Notes: generated by a model not told the origin, from the sequence alone. 45,281 bases of DNA from Desulfobacterales bacterium (GCA_030689795.1 JAUYEO010000169.1:1-45281); one strand, 5' to 3'. Shown: positions 1 to 9,506, counted from the first letter of the stretch. Numbers and translations: made by a program.

Positions 1-138
1 TACTATTATTACTGGTAAATAATTTTATTGAAATGTTCTCAGTATTAAGGCACACTGTAAAAAAATAATTTTTTCCGTCATGTTTTATCAAAAAACGTCA
101 TCCTAATTGCGCCTAACTTTGTATCTTACTGCGGGGTT

Positions 139-198
139 CGATGAGCTAAGGGGCGCGGCGGCTTTTTAGCCGCGACCCTCTTGAGCGACGGGTTAGAT
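139..198 (-). other. Integron attC-like recombination site (partial R' box)
   Basis: Read on the minus strand: ATCTAAC(R'')-CCGTC-GCTCAAG(L'')-AGGGTCGCGGCTAAAAAGCCGCCGCGCCC-CTTAGC(L')-TCATC-G. L''/L' pair with one bulged C (GCTcAAG/CTTAGC), as in attC folding. Only the G of the expected GTTRRRY R' box is present. Confidence 0.72.
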
Positions 199-1717
199 AC
201 TGCGCTTGTTTTTCAAAGACAAGCAGACCTTGTTGGCTCTCAAACATTGCGGCATCTCTGAAGTATGTGCGTGCTTCTCTTTCCAAGCCCAGCCTTTCCG
301 CCACCCGTTTCAAATCAATACGGCTAAGCACATCGATAGTAACAGGTCTTTTTGCATCAAAGAACACGAGGGAATGAAGGAACCGCTTGGTGATGTCGGA
401 ATTGAGCAGAAGGCACATGAGAGTTGCTTCCTCCTCGGAACTGCACGGGATGGAGTAACAGGTATCGTCTAAAACCACCGGCTTGTTCTTGTGCTTTCCG
501 ACGACTACGAATCGGCAATTCTTATAGAGGCCGGAGATCGCCACCTTCCATGGAGAAAAAGTATAGTCTCCGACGCCGAATACAGAGAACTGCGGTCGCT
601 TCTGATAGATTATGCTCTGACGCCGATCCAGAGCCTCCGCGTGACTCAGCAGGTAAGCCCACGTCTTCGGAGCGGTTCTCGCAATAGACGCCGTGTCATC
701 ACCGGGCTTGCGTTGAGTAACAAGAACAGAGCGTTTCGGTATAAGCCTGTCATTGGCGAGGTCGGAAGACTTCAACAACGGATAGAGGTAGGTCGGTTCA
801 ATCCTGACCTGTTCACCAGAACCGTTGACCAGTGTGTCGCCGGACTTACTGAATTCCATGACGGAAGCCGCATCGTGTTTCACGCCAGAGCGCCATGTAT
901 AATAGGCAATACCGTCGAGATCGCGCAGCCGTTGATATTCGTCAACATCCGCGACTAGGTTTTTACCGACCAAGCCGAATGTCGTCAATTTATTATCGAA
1001 AGAAAGGTCTGCATATACTCCTGCCTTGGACAACAGGTCCGGCACACCCATGTGAACAACAAGCAAACAGGCATCAACCGAAACGCCGAAGTGCAATGCA
1101 GCGTCTATCAAATGAAGGCTTGCCCTGCCGATATTAAACTGATGGAGCCAGCCGTGGCGGAGCACTTTCCGAGCGGTTGAAGTCTTACAAAGCATGGCCA
1201 GACTGCCGTGCCGTCCATTAAGAGCTTCGAGGAGTTTGATCAACATCCATTCTGAAATGTCGAAGTTGGCCTTGCCGGTCTTCGCGGCAAAACCGACGTG
1301 ATTTTGGAAGTTTGTTTTCTCAGGAAGATTGTCACTTCTCAAGACCCCAAGCGCGGCATTGGTAACCCATGGAGGATTTCCAAGAACAAGTATTTCACCG
1401 CGAAACGTCGCAAAGAACTCTTTCCAATTGTAGGTGAAGAAATCCTGTCGAGCCACATGCCAATGAACGCCACTTGCATCATGGACTTTATTTCGCAAAT
1501 CCAAAACATAAGCATCATTAATGTCGAAAGCGAATATTTGGCGCACTTTGGAAAAAACATCATGTGCCGCAAGAACAAAACTGCCGTGGCCACACGTCGG
1601 TTCTACAATAACGGATGGTGAAATACCCGCGTAGCGGAGGAAGGTCGTAACAGCGACAGCCAAATCGCGGGGCGTCTGAAAATCTCCGAATTCTATTTTA
1701 GTCTTTTTGATTGTCAT
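146..1717 (-). CDS. Class I SAM-dependent DNA adenine methyltransferase (restriction-modification M subunit)
   Basis: 523 aa ORF; N-terminal EFGDFQTPRDLA, SAM-binding region VEPTCGHGSFVLAA, catalytic NPPW (LVLGNPPWVTN). Start overlaps the upstream endonuclease stop. Confidence 0.88.
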   Translation of the reverse strand: MTIKKTKIEFGDFQTPRDLAVAVTTFLRYAGISPSVIVEPTCGHGSFVLAAHDVFSKVRQIFAFDINDAYVLDLRNKVHDASGVHWHVARQDFFTYNWKEFFATFRGEILVLGNPPWVTNAALGVLRSDNLPEKTNFQNHVGFAAKTGKANFDISEWMLIKLLEALNGRHGSLAMLCKTSTARKVLRHGWLHQFNIGRASLHLIDAALHFGVSVDACLLVVHMGVPDLLSKAGVYADLSFDNKLTTFGLVGKNLVADVDEYQRLRDLDGIAYYTWRSGVKHDAASVMEFSKSGDTLVNGSGEQVRIEPTYLYPLLKSSDLANDRLIPKRSVLVTQRKPGDDTASIARTAPKTWAYLLSHAEALDRRQSIIYQKRPQFSVFGVGDYTFSPWKVAISGLYKNCRFVVVGKHKNKPVVLDDTCYSIPCSSEEEATLMCLLLNSDITKRFLHSLVFFDAKRPVTIDVLSRIDLKRVAERLGLEREARTYFRDAAMFESQQGLLVFEKQAQYLTRRSRGSRLKSRRAP

Positions 1718-2364
1718 GCGATGCGCTGTACGCCGGTGACTTTGCCGGCCTGCTCAATGACCCGGGCGTACTGAAGCCTCCATTGAAGAGCGTTTGAGAT
1801 GGTCAGATAGCCGACTTTGGGTATGGTTTTGAGGATTTCTTTCGCCAATTCCGTGGCCTGAATCTCGTCCACCGGCAAAAAACGCTCCGTCATAAAAGCA
1901 ACAAGATCATCAGCGTTGCCGTTATTGTCCAATATTTTAAGGAGTCCTGTCGTAGTCTGAAAGTCCCCGGTCTGGCCACTTTCGATAAAAATAACGTGTT
2001 TGATATCCAAAGTGGCAGTGCGTGTTTTCCGCTCGTCCTTCTTGTCGTAGACGAAAACCAATAGAGAGTAACCGAGTCCATATATTTTCTGTCGGGCGGA
2101 CTTAAAAGGGCAGGAGGATTGTGGTTGCCGGATACTGGTCACCTTTATGTCTATATCTAGTTTGGGGAAGTCTATCCCTTTCGCTGAGGAACCTCGTGCG
2201 TACTCGTATTTTTTCTGTAGCGCTTCCTGGAACTTATGTTCCAGATAGGTCCCGACGGCTTTGCCGTCCGTCACACCGAAAAGTGATTTCTCTTTGTGCC
2301 CTGATTCCCGATCAGCAAAGGCTTTTGCTTCTGTTTTCAGAAGTTGGACGGTAAGTTTTTGCAT
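1714..2364 (-). CDS. Putative type II restriction endonuclease, PD-(D/E)XK-like
   Basis: 216 aa ORF directly upstream of and overlapping the methyltransferase; GIDFPKLDIDIKVTS resembles a D-(X)n-DxK active site. Assigned from context and motif only. Confidence 0.7.
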   Translation of the reverse strand: MQKLTVQLLKTEAKAFADRESGHKEKSLFGVTDGKAVGTYLEHKFQEALQKKYEYARGSSAKGIDFPKLDIDIKVTSIRQPQSSCPFKSARQKIYGLGYSLLVFVYDKKDERKTRTATLDIKHVIFIESGQTGDFQTTTGLLKILDNNGNADDLVAFMTERFLPVDEIQATELAKEILKTIPKVGYLTISNALQWRLQYARVIEQAGKVTGVQRIA

Positions 2365-2502
2365 ATCATTCTCCCGATATTGGTAATAGGCGGAAAGCTT
2401 TCCATCTATGGCCTATATACGATGGAAAATATTCCCATATATTGTTGTATTATCAATAAAACACGAAAAATACACCATTAAATTTTCCACGTTTTAACGA
2501 TA

Positions 2503-2748
2503 TTGATTGTTACCATGGAAATCAAGAATAAATTTACACCAGATCCCAAAAGAAAACTTATGGATCAGGTGCGACAGGTTCTGAGATATCATCATTATTC
2601 GATGAGCACTGAAAAGACCTACTGTGACTGGATAAGCAAAGTCAAAAGGAAAATAGACCTGAGTTCAGCCCGAACCACCTCATCTATCTTTACAAAAACA
2701 AATAGTTGTGCAATAATAAATCATCAATCACCCTTTATGAACTCGTAA
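2503..2748 (+). pseudogene. intI: N-terminal remnant of an integron integrase (IntI-type tyrosine recombinase)
   Basis: KNKFTPDPKRKLMDQVRQVLRYHHYSMSTEKTYCDWI matches the IntI SAM-like N-terminus. The rest of the integrase, including the catalytic domain, is missing. Confidence 0.75.
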
Positions 2749-2792
2749 CAAGGCATCACCCTTAATCAAAACATATTCTTTATCAGCCAGGC

Positions 2793-4502
2793 TTGTTTAT
2801 TATGCTTCGAGAGCTTTCCATAAGAAACTTTGCAATAATAGACGATCTGAATATCCGCTTTTCAGACGGCCTGACCGTTTTAAGCGGGGAGACGGGCGCG
2901 GGCAAATCCATCATAATCAATGCCGTAAATCTTCTGCTTGGAAGCAGGGCAACCGCCGCAATGGTCAGAACCGGCGCTGAAACGGCGGAGCTTGAAGCCC
3001 TGTTCGAAATTGCACCGGAAAGCAAAGCTGCCCGACTTATGCTGAATCAGGGATATGATCCTTCCGAAGGGCTGCTTATCAGAAGAATTATATCAAAAAA
3101 TGAGCGTCACAGGATATATATAAACGGAAGGCTTTCAACGATTCAGATTTTAGACTCGGTAACCGAGAATCTTGCCAGCATTTCAGGGCAGCACGCGCAC
3201 CAGGGCTTGCTGAAAGAGGAACAGCATCTTTTAATCCTCGACCAGTTTGCCGGCCTTATGCCGATGCGAAACGAACTGGCCGGACTTTACAATGAAATAG
3301 TTCCTCTTGTTAAAAAGCTGAAAGAGCTTAATTCGGTAAAAGATCGCCGCACCGAGCAGATCGAATATCTTTCGTATCAGAAAAAGGAGATAATTGATGC
3401 GGCAATTAAACCGGGGGAGGATGTGTCTCTTGAGCAGGACAGAACAAGGCTGAAAAACAGAGAAACCCTTTTTGAGGCTGTGAACGGCAGCATCGAGGAG
3501 CTTTACAGCGCCCAGGGATCGGTAACCGAGCGGCTCGGAATTGTCAGAAAGAATCTTAATAAGGCGAGCCGGCTTGATCCGGAGCTTTCTTCAAAGGAAG
3601 TGTCTGTTGCTGAAGCCGTCTATAGTATCGAAGAGACCGCAAACTCTCTCAGGGCCTATCTTGCAAAAATCGAAACGGATGAAAAGGTACTTGAGGCGGT
3701 TGAGGCGCGCATTGATGTTTTAAACAAATTGAAGCGCAAATACGGTGGATCTCTCCAGGCGGTTTTTGAACAGCTTGATGCCATCCGGATGGAACTTTCC
3801 GGAATCGAAAATCTCTCCGAAACGATTGATGAAACGCAGAAAAAACTTGTCGGGCTGCATAAGGAGCTTGCTGCCTGCGCAAGAGAGCTTTCTGGAAAAA
3901 GGAGAGAAAGCGCAAAGGATTTTGCTTTAAAAGTGGAAAAAGAGCTTTCAACACTTAAAATGCCCCGCACAAAATTTGAAGTATCCCTGCAAACCCAGCC
4001 GACTTCAGACAGTGCCGATTTGTTTTTTACAACCGCCGGCAGCATCATAAATGAAACCGGGATCGACAGAGCTCTGTTTCTGATCGCTCCGAATGTGGGA
4101 GAGGCTTTAAAGCCTCTCTCCGGCATAGCCTCCGGAGGAGAGCTTTCAAGAGTTATACTCGCATTAAAGGCTCTGCTTGCAGGGACCGAATCGGTTGAGA
4201 CGATTGTTTTTGATGAGGTTGACGCAGGCATCGGGGGTGGTGTCGCCGAGGTTGTCGGAAGAAAAATGGCATCCCTTGCCCGGCATCACCAGATAATATG
4301 CATTACCCATCTTCCGCAGATTGCAAAATTCGGCGATCATCATTTAAGAATTTCGAAACATGTATCAGGAGGAAGAACAAGAACAACAATTACGCCGCTG
4401 GCTGAAAATGAACGAGTAGAAGAAATTGCAAGAATGCTCGGGGGTGAGGAAATCACACGGGCAACGATTGCGCACGCACGCGAGATGCTTGAAAGCAGAT
4501 GA
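2793..4502 (+). CDS. recN: DNA repair protein RecN
   Basis: 569 aa; MLRELSIRNFAIIDDLNIRFSDGLTVLSGETGAGKS Walker A, ASGGELSRVILALK signature, VFDEVDAGIGG Walker B. Confidence 0.97.
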   Translation: MFIMLRELSIRNFAIIDDLNIRFSDGLTVLSGETGAGKSIIINAVNLLLGSRATAAMVRTGAETAELEALFEIAPESKAARLMLNQGYDPSEGLLIRRIISKNERHRIYINGRLSTIQILDSVTENLASISGQHAHQGLLKEEQHLLILDQFAGLMPMRNELAGLYNEIVPLVKKLKELNSVKDRRTEQIEYLSYQKKEIIDAAIKPGEDVSLEQDRTRLKNRETLFEAVNGSIEELYSAQGSVTERLGIVRKNLNKASRLDPELSSKEVSVAEAVYSIEETANSLRAYLAKIETDEKVLEAVEARIDVLNKLKRKYGGSLQAVFEQLDAIRMELSGIENLSETIDETQKKLVGLHKELAACARELSGKRRESAKDFALKVEKELSTLKMPRTKFEVSLQTQPTSDSADLFFTTAGSIINETGIDRALFLIAPNVGEALKPLSGIASGGELSRVILALKALLAGTESVETIVFDEVDAGIGGGVAEVVGRKMASLARHHQIICITHLPQIAKFGDHHLRISKHVSGGRTRTTITPLAENERVEEIARMLGGEEITRATIAHAREMLESR

Positions 4503-6700
4503 TAAATCCCTACAGCATTCCACCCTTACTGACTTTGTGCTGTTTTCTCGGACTGGCCGTATTGACTCTTATGCGGGGCAGAAAAACCGAGGTCAATATC
4601 CTTTTTTTCATTCTCTGCCTTCTCGGGTCCTTTCTGTATATCGATATATTCCTTGTTTTAAATGTGGAATCTGACGCGACCGCTCTTTTTATAAGTCGCG
4701 CCGATCATTTTATTATAATTTACCTCTTTCCTGTTTATGTTCACTTCTTTCACGCGTATCTCAACATTAACAACCGTAAATGGCTTACAGGATTTGCGTA
4801 TGCCTGCGCTTTTGCCCTGATGTGGCTGACTCCCACACCATTATATATTGAATCGATGCACAGGCATTATTTCGGCTACTTTGCAAGGGCAGGAAAGCTT
4901 TACCCTTTATTCGGCCTGGGGAGTCTTTTCATAACGATATATGTTCTTACACTGCTCTATAATGCAATACTCAGGGAAAAAAGCAGCATAAGAAAAAACA
5001 ATCTGAAATATATTTTTACCGGATTCGGGCTCATGGGCCTTATGAACGGGCTGAATGTTTTGCCCATGCACGGTTATCCCGTATATCCGCCGGGCAGTTT
5101 AAGCTTTATCCCCCTTATTGTTTTTGCTGTAGGGCTTTTTAAGTATGATCTTCTCGATATGGGGATTCTGATAAAAAAAAGCCTTGTCTATTCGCTCCTT
5201 ATGGCATTTCTTACCGGATTTTATGCCCTTGTCGTCATGCTGGCACACAAGGTTTTCAAGGATTATTATTTCCCGGGTTCGATATATTTTCCTGTAATTT
5301 TTTTTCTGATTATTACTTTCATTTTCGGGCCGCTCAAGACGCAGATACAGAAGATAGTGGACCGGCTTTTTTTCAAAGGTAAGTATGACTATCAGAAGAC
5401 AATAAAACATGTAAGCCGGATGATAGTCTCCGTCCTCGATTTTAAGGAGATCGGGAGATTACTCACGGAAACAGTCACAAACGCCATACAGGCCGATAAT
5501 TGCGCTCTTTATCTGCGAAACCATTATTTGCATAACGAGGCCGGTTCGGGCTTTGCTATCTGCTCTGCAAAAGGAAGCCATATATATACCGGGAATGAAT
5601 CACTTATTTCAGGGGAATCACCTTTTATAATTCTGATGGAAAAGTGTCGCAGGCCGCTTATCAGAAAGAACCTGATGGAGCGTTCGGATGATCCTGAGAT
5701 ACAAAAAGTTCTTTCGGTAATGGATTCATTTCATGCAGAAATGGCTTTACCGATGATTTTCGAGGAATCGCTGAACGGATTTATTATTCTCGGGGAAAAA
5801 CTTTCCGGTGATCTTTATACACCCGAAGATCTCGATCTTCTTGAAACTCTTTCCATGCAGAGCGCTCTTGCCGTTCAGAATACCCGCTCATACAAGATTA
5901 TAGATGAACTGAATAGGGGTCTCGAAGAAAAGGTTGAACAAAGAACCCGTGATTTGGAAAATGCGCTTAACGAGAAAGAAAAAGCGCAGGAGCAGCTTAT
6001 CAGATCCGAAAGCCTTGCGGCCATCGGCCAGCTTGTGGCAGGGGTTGCGCATGAACTCAATAATCCTCTTTCAAGCAGCACAAGTCTCGTGCAATCGGCC
6101 ATAGAAGACCTTGAGAAATTGAATAAGGAAAAACAGCCTGCCCAGGAATTGATTTCGGATCTTAAATTTGCGGAAAAAGAGCTTGGGAGGGCAAAAGGAG
6201 TTGTCGCAAGCCTCCTCGGTCTTTCAAGACAAAGCCACACCTATTTTGAGACAGTCTGCATGAACCTTGTAATAAAGGATGCGTTAAGAATCCTGTCCAA
6301 CAAGTTAAAAAAGAGCTATGTCGTCATTACGGAAAATTACGAAAATAACCTGCCTGATATCAGAGGCAATTTTGCCAATCTGGGGCAGGTGGCTCTCAAT
6401 ATAATATTAAACGCTTTTCAGGCTGTTGATTTAAAAAGCGGAAAAATCATTCTTTCAACTTATTATGATGATATGAAAAAACAGGTTGTATTTGAATGCG
6501 CAGATAACGGACCGGGCATCCCGGAATCAATCCGTCGGGATATTTTCAAGCCTTTTTACACAACAAAAGATGTCGGAAAGGGAACCGGCCTCGGGCTTTA
6601 CATGTGCCACGAGATTATTGCCAAACATAAAGGGAGTATAACCCTTCAAAGCTCTGAGTCAGGCGGCGCAAAATTTGTTGTCAGGCTGCCTGTTAATTAA
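4499..6700 (+). CDS. Membrane sensor histidine kinase (multi-TM N-terminus, GAF-like, HisKA/HATPase_c)
   Basis: 733 aa; VAGVAHELNNPL H-box, NIILNAFQAV N-box, DNGPGIP, GKGTGLGLYMC. Overlaps the recN stop by 4 nt. Confidence 0.93.
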   Translation: MINPYSIPPLLTLCCFLGLAVLTLMRGRKTEVNILFFILCLLGSFLYIDIFLVLNVESDATALFISRADHFIIIYLFPVYVHFFHAYLNINNRKWLTGFAYACAFALMWLTPTPLYIESMHRHYFGYFARAGKLYPLFGLGSLFITIYVLTLLYNAILREKSSIRKNNLKYIFTGFGLMGLMNGLNVLPMHGYPVYPPGSLSFIPLIVFAVGLFKYDLLDMGILIKKSLVYSLLMAFLTGFYALVVMLAHKVFKDYYFPGSIYFPVIFFLIITFIFGPLKTQIQKIVDRLFFKGKYDYQKTIKHVSRMIVSVLDFKEIGRLLTETVTNAIQADNCALYLRNHYLHNEAGSGFAICSAKGSHIYTGNESLISGESPFIILMEKCRRPLIRKNLMERSDDPEIQKVLSVMDSFHAEMALPMIFEESLNGFIILGEKLSGDLYTPEDLDLLETLSMQSALAVQNTRSYKIIDELNRGLEEKVEQRTRDLENALNEKEKAQEQLIRSESLAAIGQLVAGVAHELNNPLSSSTSLVQSAIEDLEKLNKEKQPAQELISDLKFAEKELGRAKGVVASLLGLSRQSHTYFETVCMNLVIKDALRILSNKLKKSYVVITENYENNLPDIRGNFANLGQVALNIILNAFQAVDLKSGKIILSTYYDDMKKQVVFECADNGPGIPESIRRDIFKPFYTTKDVGKGTGLGLYMCHEIIAKHKGSITLQSSESGGAKFVVRLPVN

Positions 6701-6741
6701 TTTCCATCCGGAAATGGCCTTTTTGTGCGATCTCGGTGTCA
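6701..6741 (+). repeat. Repeat family A, partial copy 1
   Basis: TTTCCATCCGGAAATGGCCTTTTTGTGCGATCTCGGTGTCA; 39/41 identical to the reverse complement of 25110-25150. Starts on the base after the kinase TAA. Confidence 0.85.
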
Positions 6742-7134
6742 TTTTGAAGCCGGAGCACCCGGCATCCGGCGATAAATGAAAGGAGTCGAATTCGGCCCCT
6801 TTGATAAATCTGGAATTATGCAATTTTTACCACAGGCCGAAAGAACTCCAAGTGATGGGGCGATTTTATGTCAATAAATCAATATCCGTTAAAAGCTGTT
6901 AAATCACAAAACAAGGTTTGACCCTATGCGCCCTCTCAAGATATCAACTGTAAGAGTCAAAAGCCAGACCCGACCCCTTTTACACGTCTTCCCCGGCACT
7001 AAAACCTGCATCAAGGCTTGGTTTAATGTTAAGACACTTCCTATGCCCTCACCGGAAAAGAATAAATGTTTTGTTGTTAAAAACAATATTTTACCAGAAT
7101 CATTATAAATTGGCTCTCAGAAATGCACTGACAC

Positions 7135-7271
7135 CAGAGCCAATTGCAAAAGTCCTAAAAAGAGAAGAATTTGTCATTCCCACGAAAGTGGGAATCCAGT
7201 CTTATCAATATGTTGCAAAAATTTCTGGATTCCCGTTTGCACGGGAATAACGACTTTTGCAATTGGCTCTG
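7135..7271. repeat. MITE-like palindromic element with 20-bp terminal inverted repeats and internal ATTCCC-N8-GGGAAT boxes
   Basis: cagagccaattgcaaaagtc (7135-7154) is the exact reverse complement of gacttttgcaattggctctg (7252-7271). Inside are attcccacgaaagtgggaat and attcccgtttgcacgggaat. Confidence 0.9.
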
Positions 7272-7643
7272 ACGTTTATATATTACAACACCGGTTCTCG
7301 ACTTAATTTATCGGTTCCGACTTAGGTTCCGACTTAAAAAGCGCGATTTAGATCAAAACCAGGATAAAAGGGATCGTCGTAATAAAAGATAATTGAACAA
7401 ACTTAGAAAGATAAACACGGGAAGGCTTTAAAAATCACATTCCGCATTTTTCTGAGATAGCGTGCAAATTTCCCGTAAAAAACCCCTGAAACACCGCAAT
7501 TTGACCTCAAATTTCTGAGATACAAAACCGCTCGAATCCACAAACCCACCCATTCCTAACTCCCTGCAAGTCCTGTCAAATCCCATCATGTCCCACAATA
7601 AAACATCCCCAAATCATATTTCTTAAATAGCGTGCTCCCCTAT

Positions 7644-7706
7644 AGTCGCCGATTAGGTTATTTTGTCGCCGATTAGCTTTTGATTTGTCGCCGAATAGGC
7701 TATTGC
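7644..7706. repeat. Three imperfect ~20-22 bp tandem units (tGTCGCCGATTAGg)
   Basis: agtcgccgattaggttattt / tgtcgccgattagcttttgatt / tgtcgccgaataggctattgc. Confidence 0.8.
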
Positions 7707-7758
7707 TGATAAATTTGCTCCTTTTTTCAGGCAACCGGTTACAATTTGGTCACAAACG

Positions 7759-7793
7759 AAAAAAAGGGGCTAACCGTAATTGGCTAACCCCTT
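7759..7793 (-). terminator. Rho-independent terminator downstream of tRNA-Val
   Basis: Minus-strand RNA AAGGGGUUAGCC-AAUUAC-GGUUAGCCCCUU followed by a U run. The stem is complete only on the minus strand because two positions are G.U wobbles. Confidence 0.85.
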
Positions 7794-7801
7794 GATATTT
7801 C

Positions 7802-7876
7802 TGGTAGGCGCGATTGGATTTGAACCAACGACTTCTACCGTGTCAGGGTAGCGCTCTCCCCCTGAGCTACGCGCCT
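7802..7876 (-). tRNA. tRNA-Val(GAC)
   Basis: AGGCGCG...CGCGCCT acceptor stem; anticodon arm CTACC-CTGACAC-GGTAG; T-arm GTTGG-TTCAAAT-CCAAT; encoded CCA. Confidence 0.95.
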
Positions 7877-7931
7877 TTACTTTGAAAAAAATTAACACCT
7901 CTGAATTTTCATGTCAAGGGAAATGAACTCT

Positions 7932-8510
7932 TTATTTCTGTTTCTGGTTGTTTAATGAAGCCGCCTGAAGAATATTCATGCCCTTGTAAATATAGTGAAA
8001 TCCGGAAAGTATCGACAGTCCTGCCGTAAGCCAGTAAAAGCTGTTCTTAATTAATTCAGTCTCCGAAATCTCCGGGTTTAATAGAATGAATATAACGGTT
8101 GAAATCTGGGCGACAGTCGTGCATTTGCTGACAAAGCTCGGTTTGATATCAACAGATATATCTGTTATAGAAAAAACGGCTATCCCGAGAAGGATAAGCA
8201 CATCACGGCTTATCACGATAACCGTCAGCCATCCGGGAATGATCTTGAGAATTGCAAGACTTACAAATGCGGAAATTATAAGGAGTTTGTCGGCAATCGG
8301 GTCAAGATAAGCTCCGAGTACCGTTCGCTGATTGAAATATCTTGCAAGGAGTCCGTCAAGGCCGTCGCTTAAACCTGCAACCGTAAAAACAATGAGAGCG
8401 GAAAAGAACAGATCCTTGATCAGGGCAATAACAAAAAGAGGAACCAGCAGGATTCTGATAATCGTTAATATGTTTGGAATGTTTATCTTCATTTGCATAT
8501 GCCGGGGCAA
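7932..8510 (-). CDS. pgsA: CDP-diacylglycerol--glycerol-3-phosphate 3-phosphatidyltransferase
   Basis: 192 aa; IPNILTIIRILLVPLFV and CDP-alcohol phosphotransferase motif DGLDGLLARYFNQRTVLGAYLDPIADK. Confidence 0.93.
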   Translation of the reverse strand: MPRHMQMKINIPNILTIIRILLVPLFVIALIKDLFFSALIVFTVAGLSDGLDGLLARYFNQRTVLGAYLDPIADKLLIISAFVSLAILKIIPGWLTVIVISRDVLILLGIAVFSITDISVDIKPSFVSKCTTVAQISTVIFILLNPEISETELIKNSFYWLTAGLSILSGFHYIYKGMNILQAASLNNQKQK

Positions 8511-8525
8511 GTCTTAAAGCAGGTT

Positions 8526-9506
8526 CTATACTTTTCTTGAAAGAGCGTAGTCGGCTATATATTCAAGTATTCTTCTTGTTTTTGAAGGTTTGAAAATAAG
8601 AAGAGTTTTTTTTGCTTTTTCAATATGATACTTCGCACGCTCTTTCGTGTATGCAATTCCTCCGTATTTTTCAAGGAGTTTTATCAGCAATTTAAAATCG
8701 CGCACTGAAAAAGTTTTATTTTGTATTATCGCTTCCATCCTAAAACGGTCATTCCTGTCCGCTTCTTTCAGGGCATATATTACAGGAAGTGTCAGCTTCC
8801 CTTCTTTTAAATCGGCTCCCACCTCTTTTCCAAGAGCCCTGGTATCAAGCGTATAGTCCAGAAGGTCATCTGCCATCTGGAAGGCCATTCCCATGTTATA
8901 TCCGTATCCGGAAACAGCCTTTTCTTCTCTTTTCGAAGCATTTGCTATAAAGGCGCTTATCCTGCAGGCACCCTCAAATAAAACGGCGGTTTTACGCCGG
9001 ATTATCTCCATATATTCTGCTTCGGTAAGGTCCAGCGCGCCTTTTCTCATAAGCTGGTGGATCTCTCCCTGAGACATGCTTTCGGTAACTCCCGCGATTA
9101 CCTTAATAACTTTTAGTTTTCCGGTAGCAGCGGCAATGGATAAACCCCGCGCAAGAAGAAAATCACCGACTAACACCGCTGTCGAATTTCCCCATATTGA
9201 ATTTGCAACTGGTTTTCCCCTCCTTAATTTCGCCCCGTCAACAAGATCATCATGCAAAAGGGTTGCGGCATGCAGGTATTCAAATGTTGTTGAAAGAACC
9301 TTGTCATACTCTCCCTTATAGCCGCAAATTCTTGCCGAAAGCACCATAAGAAGCGGCCTCAACCTTTTTCCCCCGGCAAAAAGAATATGTCCGGCAACAT
9401 CAGAGACAAGAGCCAGATAGGGGTTTAAATTATCTGCAAGCGCAATTTCAATCTCTTTAAGGTCTTTTTCGACCATGGGAAGAATTTCACGCTTCAAATC
9501 TCTCAT
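8526..9506 (-). CDS. Polyprenyl diphosphate synthase family protein
   Basis: 326 aa; GGKRLRP, LLHDDLVD first Asp-rich motif, FQMADDLLDY second Asp-rich motif. Confidence 0.95.
   Translation of the reverse strand: MRDLKREILPMVEKDLKEIEIALADNLNPYLALVSDVAGHILFAGGKRLRPLLMVLSARICGYKGEYDKVLSTTFEYLHAATLLHDDLVDGAKLRRGKPVANSIWGNSTAVLVGDFLLARGLSIAAATGKLKVIKVIAGVTESMSQGEIHQLMRKGALDLTEAEYMEIIRRKTAVLFEGACRISAFIANASKREEKAVSGYGYNMGMAFQMADDLLDYTLDTRALGKEVGADLKEGKLTLPVIYALKEADRNDRFRMEAIIQNKTFSVRDFKLLIKLLEKYGGIAYTKERAKYHIEKAKKTLLIFKPSKTRRILEYIADYALSRKV

Noticed and set aside
491-958. 155-aa + strand ORF opposite the methyltransferase
   Set aside because: Antisense to a strongly supported gene and no recognisable family.
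3649-4231. Long antisense ORFs inside recN and similar antisense ORFs across qmoB, gyrA, sat and rimO
   Set aside because: Fully overlap well-identified genes, low-complexity translations, no start signals or recognisable domains.
6904-7250. Short ORFs in the intergenic region after the sensor kinase
   Set aside because: Overlap repeats, no consistent Shine-Dalgarno or recognisable protein.
7644-7706. CRISPR-like array
   Set aside because: Only three imperfect units with no uniform spacers; simple tandem repeat. No cas genes in the window.
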